From: Allacma fusca
Taxonomy: Eukaryota > Arthropoda > Collembola > Symphypleona > Sminthuridae
Assembly: GCA_947179485.1 (NCBI GenBank)
Contig: OX359245.1
Span: forward strand, 3,701,001 to 3,765,000
DNA length: 64,000 nt
Reading direction: 5' to 3'
Below the pieces are notes generated by a model. That model was not told where the DNA came from and made no database searches. It was given only the letters and a program-made list of their open reading frames with translations. Shown piece by piece: positions 24,701-38,020 of the stretch; position 1 is the stretch's first letter, and the number at the start of each line of letters is the position of its first letter. The translations under genes were made by a program, and so were the position numbers.

Positions 24701-27700
24701 GGTCGCGTACGTTGACCAGTCACTTTGTGTAGAGGCTTCGCTTCCGCTAGTGACTGACAATGAATTCGGATTCGAATTATTTTATAATGATTTACAACAA
24801 TAATAAATTATTATTAAAGGTAACCACTTCTCCAGCATGCTCTCTCAACCCGTAATTTACTGTTGAAATATTTTACCTTCTTCCGCCGACCAAAAACTAA
24901 CCCTGTAAAAATCTTGAGATTAATATAAGTAACATCACGCTTGCCCTCCTTTAATTAGAGCAGCCCCACAATTAGAAAAATTTGACTCCTATAATTTATT
25001 ACCTCAATGGAAAGGAAAAAAATTATTATCGTGGGAAAATAACGCCTGCTTTGAAATAATTTTTGGGGCAAAGTGAAACAGAGTTTCCCAATGTTTTACC
25101 CAAAAGTCTTCACTTACTTCGAACTGCTTTTTAAAGCAATCATAGGCAAATTTTTGAAATGCTGAAATATCTTTGTCATCCACAAGTTTATCCCCATAGA
25201 CCCGTGTGCTTTCGTGAAGCCAAAGCCGGACCAGGTCGCAAGAAGTTTTTAAACAGTCAGACGTGCTAAATAAGAGGCCCTGAAAATACATTTGTTATCT
25301 TTAAAAAACCCATCATCTGAAGGATTTTTCAATTTTTGAACCACAGTAATTTTACTGCGTCCATGGCGGAATTTAGCATCAATTGTCATTCATACTGTGA
25401 AGATGCGAACATTAATTATACCTGGAAAATGTTGGAGAGATCTCGGAGGTTAAAAACATAATGAAACTTTGTGGCCGTTGGGAGGAATGATTGGACAACT
25501 TTCGTATGAAGGGCCAGGGCAGCATTTACAATGCCGGAGGACATCTTGTGCAAGGGATTCTGTAATGGGAGATGAAGGGCCAGGTGCTGCTGGAGGATTG
25601 TTTTGTAAATGGTTTGGAGAGAGTCTTGTCCAGGAAATCCAAGAGAGAAAACAGCAAAATGACGCTGGAGCCTGGGATTAATTGTAAAACTCCCTGCAGT
25701 TGGATTCATAGAGGCCACGTACTGGACATTATGAATGTCTTTCAGCTGAATTTTGAGCCGGTCAAACCAGTGACCGTAGTCCATGTGTTGACGGATCAGA
25801 GTATGGGGCTGAACTGTTTCGTACTCATCGACCATGGGCATGTTTAAGTCGTCAATAAAATATGCCAATTGCTTATTCCCCGGAGGTCCGTAGTTCCTCC
25901 CAGCTTTTTTCTCCAATGGTTTCTCCAGAACTCGCTGCAACATTTCTGAAAATGTCAGTGTAACAAATGTCACAAGGGATTTTAGCTTTTACTGAATCGG
26001 GTCCTTACATCGGAAATTGCACTCAACTCTGCATATAAGGGAATTTCTATAGGGTCTGGCATTTTTTAAAACCAAATCCCGCGTGACACTCCACCCTGCT
26101 TAATTATATAGAATGAGGCCTCGGAGTAATGTGGTTTGTCACTATTGAAATGACCAGAAATAATTTGGTTACCGGAAGTTGTGTAGAAATTGAAAGGTAC
26201 ATTGGCCACGGCGTAATTCTCAGGGAGCCCCGTTAAGGCATCTCGAATGAGAACAGTCTTCCCGGACCCAGCGCTCCCTACCAGCATCACAGGATAAGCT
26301 TTTTCTAAAAGCAGGTCCATGAAGTACTTGACCCGGATGGTTTCCGAAGTGTGGACCAAAGCACTTTGAAGGGGAACATCTGGATCTAGATCGAATCTGG
26401 GAACCATATCGGCCCAAGGTAAGAAGCTCCTCGTCTCAGCATCGATATAAAAATCAAAGACAGTCCCACTTTGAGGGAACTTGATCTGCTTCCACTCCGA
26501 CTGCCACCACTTCGAGAACTCATTCCGATGATCCAGGGCCTGATCGGAGAGTAGAGCGGACCCGAAGGCCCAAATGCAGGAAAATACGAAATACATCTCG
26601 TAGGACTCCTTCAGATTGTCACTTGGTAAGTTATCCTCTGTGAGTAGAGCTTCCAAGAGAGTGCAGAGTAATTGAATGTGGTTGATTTCCGGAAGGGGTA
26701 TGATCTTCTTGAAACGAACCTTCATCGATTCGATTACAGATGGAACGTATTTTTCAAATAACTGGGCCATCACTACTTTCATTGTGGAGTCCTCCTGACG
26801 CTTGCTCAACCAGCTCAGGACGTACCTAAAAAAGAGGGATTTTCGGGATTTATTCGGATCAACGAAATTCTGTGACATCGGAACCAACAACTATCTCCGG
26901 ATAGTAAAATGACTGAGTATTTAATTCACATCTTACGCATTCCAGTTTAAATCCTGGGGATTGAGGTACAAGATCCCTGCTCGGGATACTGTGGCCGGGG
27001 TAGCATGTTTGAGGGTGTGAATTTCGAAGATAAGCCTCATCGATTTAGTGAGAGCTATTCTCTCATTACTTGCTAACGTGAGGACTTTGTTGTCATCCAT
27101 GACCGTGTTCAAGGATTCGATCCACATCGGATCAATGTCCCCGTCCAGAACAATCCATTTTGGACCATCCCCAGGCATGTTCGCCAGATCTCTCATGAGG
27201 ACCGAGAAAATCCCTGGAATTTAAGAATTTTACACGATGCGAAATAGTAACCAGTCTGTGATTCATGGCATCTTTAAGTATAACCAGGGAAATATTTTGA
27301 AGGCTTATCCAGAATTAAAAAAAACGGTTACCATCCTTCCATTCCCTTGAAGACGGATTGATAATTCCGAAGAGTTCGTCATTGGTGACGGCTTTGGGGT
27401 TCAAGTCCTCATAGACAGCTTTCATTCCCATATTTTGATAAGTTTTGTAAAGAGTCTTCCAAACTTGGGTCTTGCCAGTCCCAGCGTCCCCAACAATAAA
27501 AACAGAATGGCGGACATCCATCAACTCTTGAAGTTGGACTACTTTGAGAGTAAAATTCTCCTCGGGTTGCAGGATCAGCTCAGCCGTAGCAGTTTTAACA
27601 ATATTTTCAAACTGGACGTCCCTTTTCCGGGGAACATCTACCGCAGGGAAGAGATCCCCGATCAGCCCCATGAATACCGGGATGTCATCGGAGATAATTT

Positions 27701-30700
27701 TCGGGATGTTGAAATCTGCGATTCAGATTTGAAACTATGGTAATACACAAGACAGCCTTCTGGAATGTTTTTTGAAAATAATTTTGCGTACCCCGTAAGG
27801 CTCTCATTAAAACTTCCCCTTCAGGACGAGCGGAATCCCCTCTTTTCAAGGACCCTGCCACAACCAGGACGGACTTGATCGCCCGGAGACCCCAGTCATA
27901 GTGATCTTGTTTCGATAACAGTTCCTTGCAAAGCGTGTACAGAGTGATGAATTTTCTAGCCAAAACTCGGGCTTCCTGAAAGCCTTCCGCGACCAGCATT
28001 ATTTCGCAGATGAGCTCAAAATCAGGTACGACCATGGCGCATGGACGAAACAGGACTTTCAGATTCTCAGGTAATTCCGAACGACCTGCATAGCCAGGGT
28101 TCATTGTAATAAAAACCCCGACGCTAAACACCAGCCCAATTTCTTCTCCCATGAAGTTAAATCGAGATTTCCTGTCTCGAATCGCGTCTTGCATCGATTT
28201 AACTTGCACAGCCACTACGGAGAGCACTTCTACCTGAAATTCATTAAAAATTGATTGACCATTTTGCATATATTTGAAGGTCATTAAAGTTCTGAACGCC
28301 TCCTTACGGAAATTCGGTTGAACTCGTCAAAACACTGAAAAAACAAATGAGGCCGAATCAAAATTTGTGCATCGGAAACGATTATTTGTTAATTTGATAC
28401 ACTACATAGAAATTTTATGATTCTCATATGTCTATAAATAGAGGGCACTGCAGTTGCTTTCAAAAGCTCACCCCCCAGGCCCCGGTCATGGCAAGTCCCT
28501 TGAAGATACTCCCCACGGATCGGTAGTCCATTTGCTCAGAGCAGTTAAAAACATAAACCATAACTCCCAGGGCACGGCCCAAATCCTTGGTAGTTTCCGT
28601 TTTGCCCGTCCCAGCCGGTCCTGCCGGTGCCCCTCCCATGATCAAGTGCAAGGACTGGGTTAAAGTAATGTAACATCTGTCCGTTAAAGGTGTTATCACG
28701 AGTCGGGGTGTGTTTCCAAGGTACTCGTGCAAATATCGAAGTTGTGCATCACAGATGTTAGAGAAGCAGTCCTCCTCCTGCTCGTCCCATCGATGCCTCA
28801 ATTGGCTCTGCCATTGGAAGGCACTCCCAGTTTCGATGCGCATTTGTACTAATTTCCCCACGACGTCCCGAGAGTGTACGTCTATGGTACATATGGTCAT
28901 CACTTTTTGTCGCTCTTGGGATGTTAGTTCCCCCACAAGGAGACTAATCAAGAGATTCAGCTGGTTCACTTGCCTCTTGAAATAATCTTTGAGAGCCGTT
29001 TCATTCCCATCCTCAAGTTTGGAAAAGGCGATGTTCACCTCCGTAGTCCACCAAATTTGCGTTCCGCAGAGGGCTACTTGGGCGGGGTAGTCCTGGATCC
29101 ATTTCTCTCGGGATTTCTCCCCATAGGCATGGACACAGATCTCCATGTAAAGTCGAATCGATTGGCGCATCGAGAATTCTAATCTATTTAACCAGTCCTC
29201 AACAGCGCCGGCGCAATTGCATGGTTCATAGAGACGGACGATCTCCCCGTCCTTGGCTTTCATGGAGTGAGTGTACTTCAGCTTGTCCGCGTCCCCTGTC
29301 GTTTCAAATACTAATCCTGCCAGCGAATCGAAGAGCTTCGGAAGATGTCTTCCCACTTGTTGGGGCTCATCCCCTGTTGCGAGAATATCCAGTAAATCGG
29401 CGGATGAGACGAAATAAAACCTTGGGAACTTTAATCGCTTGGTTTCTAAATAGTCTGCTAATGCTTTTTCACAGAGGCTGAGTTCCCCCTGGATGCGAGT
29501 AATTTCGGAGTAGATGTCTGGCTGATTGGTTCCCTCAATCACATTGGTTGTCTTGTACATCAGTGTGAGGGTTTTCTGAATAAATCCCAGGAAACATTCA
29601 CAAATGAGCTCTTTATAAGACCGTTTTGTTAAAAAGAAGGATCTACTCCTGCCACTTGGAACAGTACCTTAAAGTCTCTATCGATTCGATCGAATCGAGC
29701 TGAGTCTTCTGGTAGGTTAATACGAATGTCCTCCGAACCTTTGAAAATAGACTCAAGGTGACACCAAGTTCGTTGAACTTCAACCAGCGATGATAGAACC
29801 TGGAAGATATGTTCATAATTTGATTCACATCGGATTCATTTATATATTCTCGTTATACAATTTTATTTTTAAAGTAAGTCAGTTGTAATTATCTTTCTTC
29901 GAAGTCAAACTCACATTATCAGCCTGAAGCAGAAGATTTTGCCAGTAGTCAACTTCCTCTTTGAAAAAAGCGATGTACTTGGACATAGCAATGGTTTGTA
30001 GCTGGACTTGATTATCCTCGAGGATTTCGATGAGGTCCTCCGAAGGTTTAATTAGCTTCGTTTGAGTCCTCGAGTGCATGTCAAAGTCGTAGACTTGCTC
30101 AGCCCATGTCTCTGTGAATTCCTTCAGAGTTTTCTCAATCGAACTCTCCTTGACGGCCTTATCCACGACGTTTTTCACCTCCTCCTCGTAGTTATGAAGT
30201 CCGAGACCATAGAGATCCGCAAAGGTGGTCCGTTCGTCTCGGACGAATTTATCGATGAGAAGGGGTATGAACTTCGGGAGGATTTTTGTCGAGTCCAGCA
30301 GCTCTTGCCAGTGCCGATCTTTAATATTGGGGTTTTGCAACTCCCCAACGGACTTCAAACTTGAGACTATATTCCTTATTGTGGCCTCTAAACAGGTGTA
30401 GAGTGTCCAGGCTTTGACATCTTTGTCCATGGCCTTGACCTCCTTTGCCATGCGCTTGCATTCCAAGTCCATGTTCTCAGTGTTCAGGGTCTGCCACGGG
30501 GACATCTTCCAGTCATCGATCGTCCCATTGACCAGTTCCGTGTAGTCCCAGAGTTGCTTTGCGAATCGGATCTCTCGCCTGCATCGACGTAAATCCTTCG
30601 GTTCTGGAACTACCACTTCGAAAAGTTTGGCAGCGGAGCGAATTGACTCAAATTCTCCTTCATATTTGGCTACAATTCTTTCGGCGGTGTTGATATCGTT

Positions 30701-33700
30701 GAAAGGGAAGGGACAATTTATACTGAAACATATGCACAAAATTCTCGATATTAAATCTTTCGTATATCTTTCATAATTTACAAACAGAAACATTATTCAC
30801 AGTTATAATACACATCCAGGATGATCCACTTACTCAAAGAACACCATTTCCTTGAAAATATCTCTGTAAGCTTGCTGATCCACATCGAAGTCCGCGATTC
30901 GTTTCTTGATGGACGAGACCTCATGATGTTGTAATGGAGCAACGGCCATTTTAACATTCCCAGCTTGTTTGAGCAAAGCTTCCCAACGAACCGGAAGTTC
31001 TTCCAATTGTATAAAAACTGTTTCAGGCAATTCATAGTCGTACTTCTTAAGGAGTTCGATGTATTCCTTAGTAGGTCCGAACATACTCTCCACTGCCTTG
31101 GTCCGGAGTTTGATCTGCTGCAGTATCCCCATAACGGATATCAGGGACTTAAGATCCCCTTCCACGAGCGTCACCATCATCCCTTTTTCATTGTCATTGA
31201 TGAAGGTCTCGAGATTGGCCAGACCCCCTACGACAGTGTCTATCAAGTGCTGTTTGAACATGAGGATCCATTGTTCGGTAGCATCGCGTAGCGCATCGAC
31301 GAAGGGCTTCATGTTTAAGCGGAACCAACCATGAAATAATTTTTCCGTTTCGAACTTCTCCACTTCGTGCAAAAGTGCTACGTATTTATCAATGGCATCC
31401 TGAAACTGGTTGATTTTGGGCGGTGTGTCCGGTATCGTTTCTCCTTGGTCCTTCAAATCCAGCTCTTCTTGGGTCAGCTGATGACCGTACTTCAGAAATT
31501 GACGTAAGTGTTCCGCCTGTTAAAATTCAGAAACATTATTAATTTCTTTCAAATATTTTTTGATCTTCTAAAGGATCTATTTTTTGCAGGAAGAATATTC
31601 TATTTTTACGCGGTCATCTTCCCAGATGTAGCTGTACTTGATCATGCACTGTGTAAATTCTAGGGCTTTGCTGACAGCGGCTTGGACCCTCTCGATAAGC
31701 TCTTTCCGCATATCCATGAGGTCCGGATTTTGGAGGATATCCTCCAAATAATTCCCTCCAGTCTTTAAACAAACTCTGTCAACAAGGGCTGCTGGCTGGA
31801 ACGTCGTCCATAAAATCCATTGCATGCGATCCACAAAGGATTCTTCGAGATCTTCGTCCAATGGAGGGCTATAAGTGATTTTATTATCCTCCATCTTCAT
31901 ATGCACTTCAAACAATGGTGATGGGGTAATATTGAAGTCCGTGTGGTCCAAAAGGTAACCCACAGAGGAGGCGACAACCTTCACAAGCCCGCCAATTATT
32001 TCCTCATCGATGTTGTGCAAGTACTCGGTCCACTTCGCTTCGATAGCATCCCCAGAAGAGACGTCCCCAACCAATAATGTCTTATTCTCCTGGCATTTCT
32101 CTTGAATGACTTTCGAAGTGTTGGAAATAAATTCAAAGATTTGATCCCTCTCTTGCTCCGACTCGGGCTCAATGTTTAGAATCTTGTAGTTACTTTTCCC
32201 ATGACGCTTGAAGAGGGGTTCGGTGTTCCACGATGCGACTGCGTCTCGAATTGCCATAAAATTGGCTTGGGAAGTCTCAAGTTTTATTTTGATGTCTTCT
32301 ACTGGACCCCTCAGACTGTTTATATAATCAAAAATATTTTCGTTCTTCCAGCAGATGGCGCTTTCTCCTTGGACCGCAATTTCTTCGATTGACTCCAGAT
32401 GACTTTTGAGGAGGCTTCTTTCAACTACGGTTATACTTCCCTGAATCGCATTGTACCATTTACAGATTTGATGTAAAAATGTGAAACACTTCCGGAGATC
32501 CTGATTCTTGCTGTGGAGGGTCAGGGCAATCGGTGGGATCTCCGTAAAGTCTGCCATTTGAAGGTATTTGACCTCCTTGAGTATCATCGCAAGCTCCATA
32601 CTTCCATTTACGGTCAGAGCCCCTGACCTGCTGTCCCTAGTTAGAAGATGTTTATTGAGGTACGAGGGTGCTTCACGCTTGATTTTATTCGACCACTCCT
32701 TGAAGGTCTCCTTTTGGTAGTCCACTAAAAATTTAATGGTATTCCTGTACTTTTGCAACATGTCCTCCACAAGATCCTCGGAGATCCCTTCCAGCTCCAG
32801 ACTTTGAAACTGTGAGACGGACATCTCAATTCTGTCCTTGGCGTATTTGATCCAATGGACCGTAGCGGAGAAGGGGGGCAGGAGCCGATTGACCATGGTA
32901 CGTTTGTGGACCTCTTTGACTCCCAGAACTTGCTCATCGAACATCTCCAAAATCTGGGTCATCTCCTTTTTAAGGAGTTCCAGATAAGAAGGGAAATTCC
33001 CTAGAAAGTCTTCCTTGATTATGGGTCGATGTAACAACGGTCCGAAAACTGTGATGAGTTTAAAGGCGGACTCCGGCGTGTGACAGTCCTGCATCGCGTT
33101 CACCAGAACATACGAGATCCGGAAGTCGATCTCTTGGGATTTGTTCAGGAAAATGTGGTAATCCTGCGTGTAGGAATTGTCCTCCGGATCGCAGCAGTCG
33201 TACGAAACGGATGAGAATTTTTGGAAGTATTCCGAAAACGCTTCGAAGATATGCTCCACTTCAAGACCCAGCTGTCTCCCTCTCGAACCTCCGATTTCCA
33301 TCTTTTCCAATTTATAAAACTCAACAGTGGTTTCAAAGAAATCCTCGAGCTGTTTGATCCTCCCCAGGAAGACATCGTACCGAGTGAAAATCAAATTAGG
33401 GAGGAAATCCCAATGAACCACTTCCTGATCTTCTTCGAAGTAATGGGGAAGGGCGGCCTTGTGAGCGTGGTACAACTCCTTGAACAGTTCCAGAACTTCC
33501 CTAACCTGCTTCAATTTGTTATAGCCCTCCTCAGGCTCCAATTGGAAGATGAGACTTCCACTGAGGAATCCCCTGGCAGATTCTATCAGAAGATTGCAGA
33601 GTCCTCGGAAGAGCAGGATGATCCTCTGGGATAATCGGTAATGGGGGGAGTAGACCCACATTAAGCAAACGGTGTGCATCATTGGACGCAGGAGCTCCTG

Positions 33701-35408
33701 CATCTCGCTATCGAAACTTGCGGATGCTATTAATTCCAGGTGGCGCCGGAGGGGCTTGAAATACGCGAGAATACTTCGGGCCTCCTGAAGGGCGCTCTCC
33801 ACATTAAAGAACATATGTTTGTAACGGTCCCAGTAGCGGGATTTAGTTTTCTGAAGGATGAGGTTAATAACTTGAATCTTGTTTTCCTTCAGCTGGGAGA
33901 AGATACATTGGAGATCCTCTGCTCGATTTTCCCAGAACCGGAGTTCTTCTGCTGGGGTTGGATATTTCCCATTTTGGAATAGCTCCATCGAATCTCGCTC
34001 CAACACTTCCGACACCTGGTGACTCCATTTTAGGACCACAGTCTCGGCTTGCTTCTTCACCAGAAGGGTGAGGTCCTCACTGAGTCTACGATCAATAATA
34101 AAATAAGATATTATTTATTACCATGGAAACGCAGAATACTCCCTCTATTTTTAGTGCAATACACAGGAACTTTCAAATAAATATAGATCACTCATTGTCC
34201 TTTTCCAGATCCTGGGAGAGTTCCAGAAGGTTAAGTGGTACTGGAAGCCAAGTTTTCCCTTTGAGTTGACCCTTGAGGCTATGCAGTGTATTGGATATTA
34301 TCTGTGACCTTTCTTTACTGTCACTTACTACTTGGTCCGGCCATTTCTCGTCATTCATGTCCACCCATGAGATCGGACCAATTATCTGGAAATACATTTG
34401 TATCATTGCTTAGTCTTTTAATACTAAAGAAAGGTTCATGACCCTAAAATCCTGGTAACGTTTACCTGAATCCATCTGTACGGGCAGTATATTTAAATCT
34501 TGTTGGATGCAAATTAAAATATTTAATTATTATTTATCCCTAAGGAACCAGACATTTGGTAACAAATTGATGCAATTCGAAAGTTGGGTCAAAATCTGAC
34601 ACCCCACACTGGGCAAAAATTATTGTGGGGGCACATGCGAGTTTTTTAACTAGAATTTTCGTAAACTTTTTAATTTCCATATATGCTTTAATTCTGATAT
34701 TTTTTCCTAGGAATAAAATACCAGCCCTTACTAATAAAATTATCTCTCCCACGTCATAAACCATTTTAATGAGGAATTTAGCCTATTGAATTCTTTGAAT
34801 AAAAATTACTTCTTCCATATTTGTCACCAAGTTTTCCAAGAGCTGAGGGGATAAATCCCCGTAAATTAAATTCTCCTTAAATGTCGGGTCCTCCTTGTGC
34901 ATATATTGAGGATGCTTTTTGATAAAATAGCAGGATTTCGTCTTCGAAACCGTTGCGTATCCCTCCATGGCTGTTAGAATTCCGCTATTACTCAAAGTGA
35001 AGACCAGAACCTATAAATAAATACACAAAAATTGTAATTGTCTCAATAATACGATAAATAATTAAAACATTATTACAATAATTATGATTTCCACTAAATC
35101 CCCTTAAAATAAAATCTGGAAGACAAATATGGAATATAATTTGTTTGGAATCAATTGACTTTACTCTTAATTAAGGGGCACTCTGAGACGATTTAAAAAC
35201 TATTTGGAAATGAACTCACAGCGGCGTCTGTGACCTCGAGGAAGCTCGTCACAATTTTCCTGTATTCTTCCGTAGTGAGGAGTTTGGTCCATTTGTCCTG
35301 CTTAATCTTAAAGCATCTGGTCACATACTCAAAAATGAAATCCAGACGAAGATCTTGACCTGCCTCGTAAATCGTACCTTGATCTTTCCCTTTCCCTTTG
35401 CTCCCCAT
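18742..35408 (-). CDS. Axonemal dynein heavy chain, outer-arm beta type (DNAH9/11/17 class), 4,493 aa
   Basis: This is an AAA+ motor that slides doublet microtubules in cilia. Inferred exons, 5' to 3' on the minus strand: 35220-35408, 34810-35010, 34192-34385, 31610-34079, 30834-31516, 29915-30722, 29668-29799, 28472-29575, 28308-28334, 27792-28233, 27332-27715, 26937-27213, 26173-26825, 25422-25945, 25118-25279, 22578-24463, 22341-22479, 22017-22269, 19572-21907, 19160-19482, 18742-19036. They total 13,482 nt with every phase matching. P-loops: GPAGTGKT (AAA1, about 1878), GDAGTGKT (AAA2, about 2159), GSAGSGKT (AAA3, about 2487), GVGGSGKQ (AAA4, about 2833). The stalk coiled coils and microtubule-binding tip follow (about 3060-3400), then AAA5/6 and a C-terminal domain with [10 protein letters not shown] and [12 protein letters not shown]. 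Length and C-terminal wording match outer-arm beta chains. No frameshift or premature stop was seen, so the gene looks intact. Exact orthology within DNAH9/11/17 is not settled. Confidence 0.93.
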
Positions 35409-37530
35409 GTTTTATTTTTAAAAAATACTAATATTTTTTTTAATCAGCTAACATGTGAAATCTGAATTGTTTCAGGTGACCCCTCCAACTGTTGTCTTGA
35501 CTTGAACGAGGTCATCCTTTACGGGTTAAGACGCTCAATCCAGACTCCAGAAGAGCAATAAATGCTAAAATTGGAATAGTTCCGGAGTGTGGAGTCCAGA
35601 GACAAATGAAATGTGAAGTGAATATTTATCTCATGCAGTGAAAGTAACTCTGTCAAATTTCCGCAAAAATAAATCAGGTGAAAAAGCTATTTGCTCGGAT
35701 GAAACCTGTAGGAAAGTTATAGGCTGGGATGTATGTAGGTAATTGTCCAATGGAATGTACATATATGAGTAATAAATGACAGTATATAGGGACAATGAGT
35801 TATGAGCTTGGGTCGAAGCCGGATCTTTTTATGGAACAGGAGGAAGAGACGGGTAGGAAGAATCGTTGTATCATTAAATCTTGTGGGCCGGACAGGATAT
35901 TTTAATGTCCAGGACGCTTGCATGCATGGTAGTGATATTCTGGGGGCTATTAACTATCCATTAATAATACGAACGAACTTTTCCTTATACGAAATGGCTG
36001 TCGTTTTGGAGTCATCCCTCTATTATAGTCCTGATCATTGTCTATAGTAGTTCCCGGATGCATGACTAACACTGCTTAAGAAACAATTTTCAATGGAAAT
36101 TAAGTCATAATTCATATTTTTATTATCATTGCACATTCCAGGGCCTGACTTCACAGAGTAAATACAAGAGGTTTTATATATGCACGGGCAGGACCTTGGA
36201 CTAAAAGTGTGCTAATTGAATTACAAAAGATTTTGCGGACTGAGCTACTACATGTATACACACAATTTAGCTCATTTTATGACCATTTTAAAAACAATTT
36301 CAAAATTCAATCAATTAAATAAATAAAGATGATCAGCGATATACCTACCCTCTCCCGTAACCCACATGAAGGAATAACTCTTAAAATATTTGATTCCCCC
36401 CCAGTTTTTATAGTAAATTCTTTTTGAGTTTTTGAAACATTTGTTATATGTTATATTAACCTCGCTCAATTTTTCTGATCACTGAAGCAAAAAGGGTGAC
36501 GGGCTTGAACTATAAAATCAGATTTTTTTAGGGACTTTGAATTAAGCAATTTTTGATTTGAAGACAAATCGTTTTAAAAACAATTTTTTCACGGTATTTT
36601 GTAGGAAATTTTATGGGCATCCCAGGAAGGTATTGCAAGTGTCTCTATGTTGAGCATTGTGGATATGAGCAAGGTTGAGGGAAATCTTCGGAAGAAAAGA
36701 TGCATAAAGGAGGGTCTGTTTCTGCTATTTTGTTTATGTTTTTCTAATAAAAATATTCCGGATAGATATATTTGTAGGAAATTTAATGGTGATTTATTTG
36801 AGTCGAATATTGTCTTTCCAAGTCAAAAATTCTGCTCATGAGGACCAAATAAGTAAAGCAATATTGAAATAGAGGAAAACAATAATTAATACATATTGCA
36901 AAAATTCATGACCACTGTTTCATGAAATCTTTTTTTAAATTTTGAGCCACGCTTTAAGGCATAGTACTTTGCGAATTGTTTCTCCCACCATTTTGAAAGT
37001 AGGTATAATAATTTAGTTTTACTTCTAACTAATTAATTAATTTTTTTACGGGTAAATGGTACAGGTAGTCGACACGACAAAAGGCTATTGAATTCCCCTA
37101 TATTTTAGTATATATTTCTCCAGATTTGTTACAAGGTAAAAACTTGAAGTCAAGGTTTTTCACAAAATCTGGGCTCGGCTGAATCTGCAGATTTTCAGTC
37201 AGAACACAGCAAGGCTGGTCATTCGAATCGGAATTAGATTAAAAAAAAATTATCCCGGAATTCATGATTTTACATCTGGTAGCACTGTTCTCAGCCATTA
37301 CATATTTACTAACATAACTACTCGATGTAATACAAAATTTGGGATTACGTTTGACTCTACAAAATGACGCAAAGCAACGACACTGTTTTTTTACGGAAAT
37401 GAATTCGCTGCAATCTATAGGAAATTAATTCATTTGTCAATAATTTTCTGATTTGGGAAAGGGGTCTATTTCAGGGGAAAGAGCATGCAGCTCACTTTTT
37501 ATGAGCGAAGCGATATACTGAAACCGTCTC
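35409..37530. other. Gene-free stretch upstream of the dynein gene
   Basis: The dynein promoter must lie at the left of this stretch, but no clear element was identified. A 64-codon frame at 36647-36841 overlaps a dispersed repeat: part of 36740-36830 (GATTTATTTGAGTCGAATATTG) has a diverged relative at about 44683-44720. No other coding signal was seen. Confidence 0.45.
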
Positions 37531-38020
37531 AGTGGAGTGGTAGCAGAGGTTCTCTCCACTATTAATTTTGAGCTATGGGTCCTACACGCATGGAACAACT
37601 ACTATTGGATGCAGTCATTTTTCAAAATTTTGAAAACGTTTTCGAAATTTTGCCAATTTCTGAGTTGATATTTTCCAACCTTGTATAACTCAACAAAGCT
37701 CCAATATGTTACATATTCGGCAAAATTTTCATTTCTCAAAATTTCGCAATTTTAAAACAATTTTTTTAGTAGTGGAGTGGTAGCAGAGTTTCTCTCCACT
37801 ATTACTTTTGAGCTATGGGCCCTACACGCATGGGACCACTACCGTTAGATGCAGTTTTACATGCAGATGCTCGGAATGGGTTTCATTTTTCAAAATTTCG
37901 AAATTTTGAAAACGTTTTCGAAATTTTGCCAATTTCTGAGTTGATATTTTCCAACCTTGTATAACTCAACAAAGCTCCAATATATTACATATTCGGCAAA
38001 ATTTTAATTTTCCAAAATTT
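37531..38020 (+). repeat. Tandem duplication of a 240-bp sequence
   Basis: The motif AGTGGAGTGGTAGCAGAG starts at 37531 and again at 37771, and about 220 bp after each start are nearly the same. Shared wording includes TTTCTGAGTTGATATTTTCC and TATAACTCAACAAAGCTCC. The second copy has a small insertion (ATGCAGATGCTCGG at about 37860). No coding potential was seen. It is probably a two-copy local repeat of a dispersed non-coding element. Confidence 0.8.

Noticed and set aside
34540..34764. 74-codon frame inside dynein intron 2
   Set aside because: The flanking exons join in phase without it and it does not resemble the dynein tail, so it is intronic.
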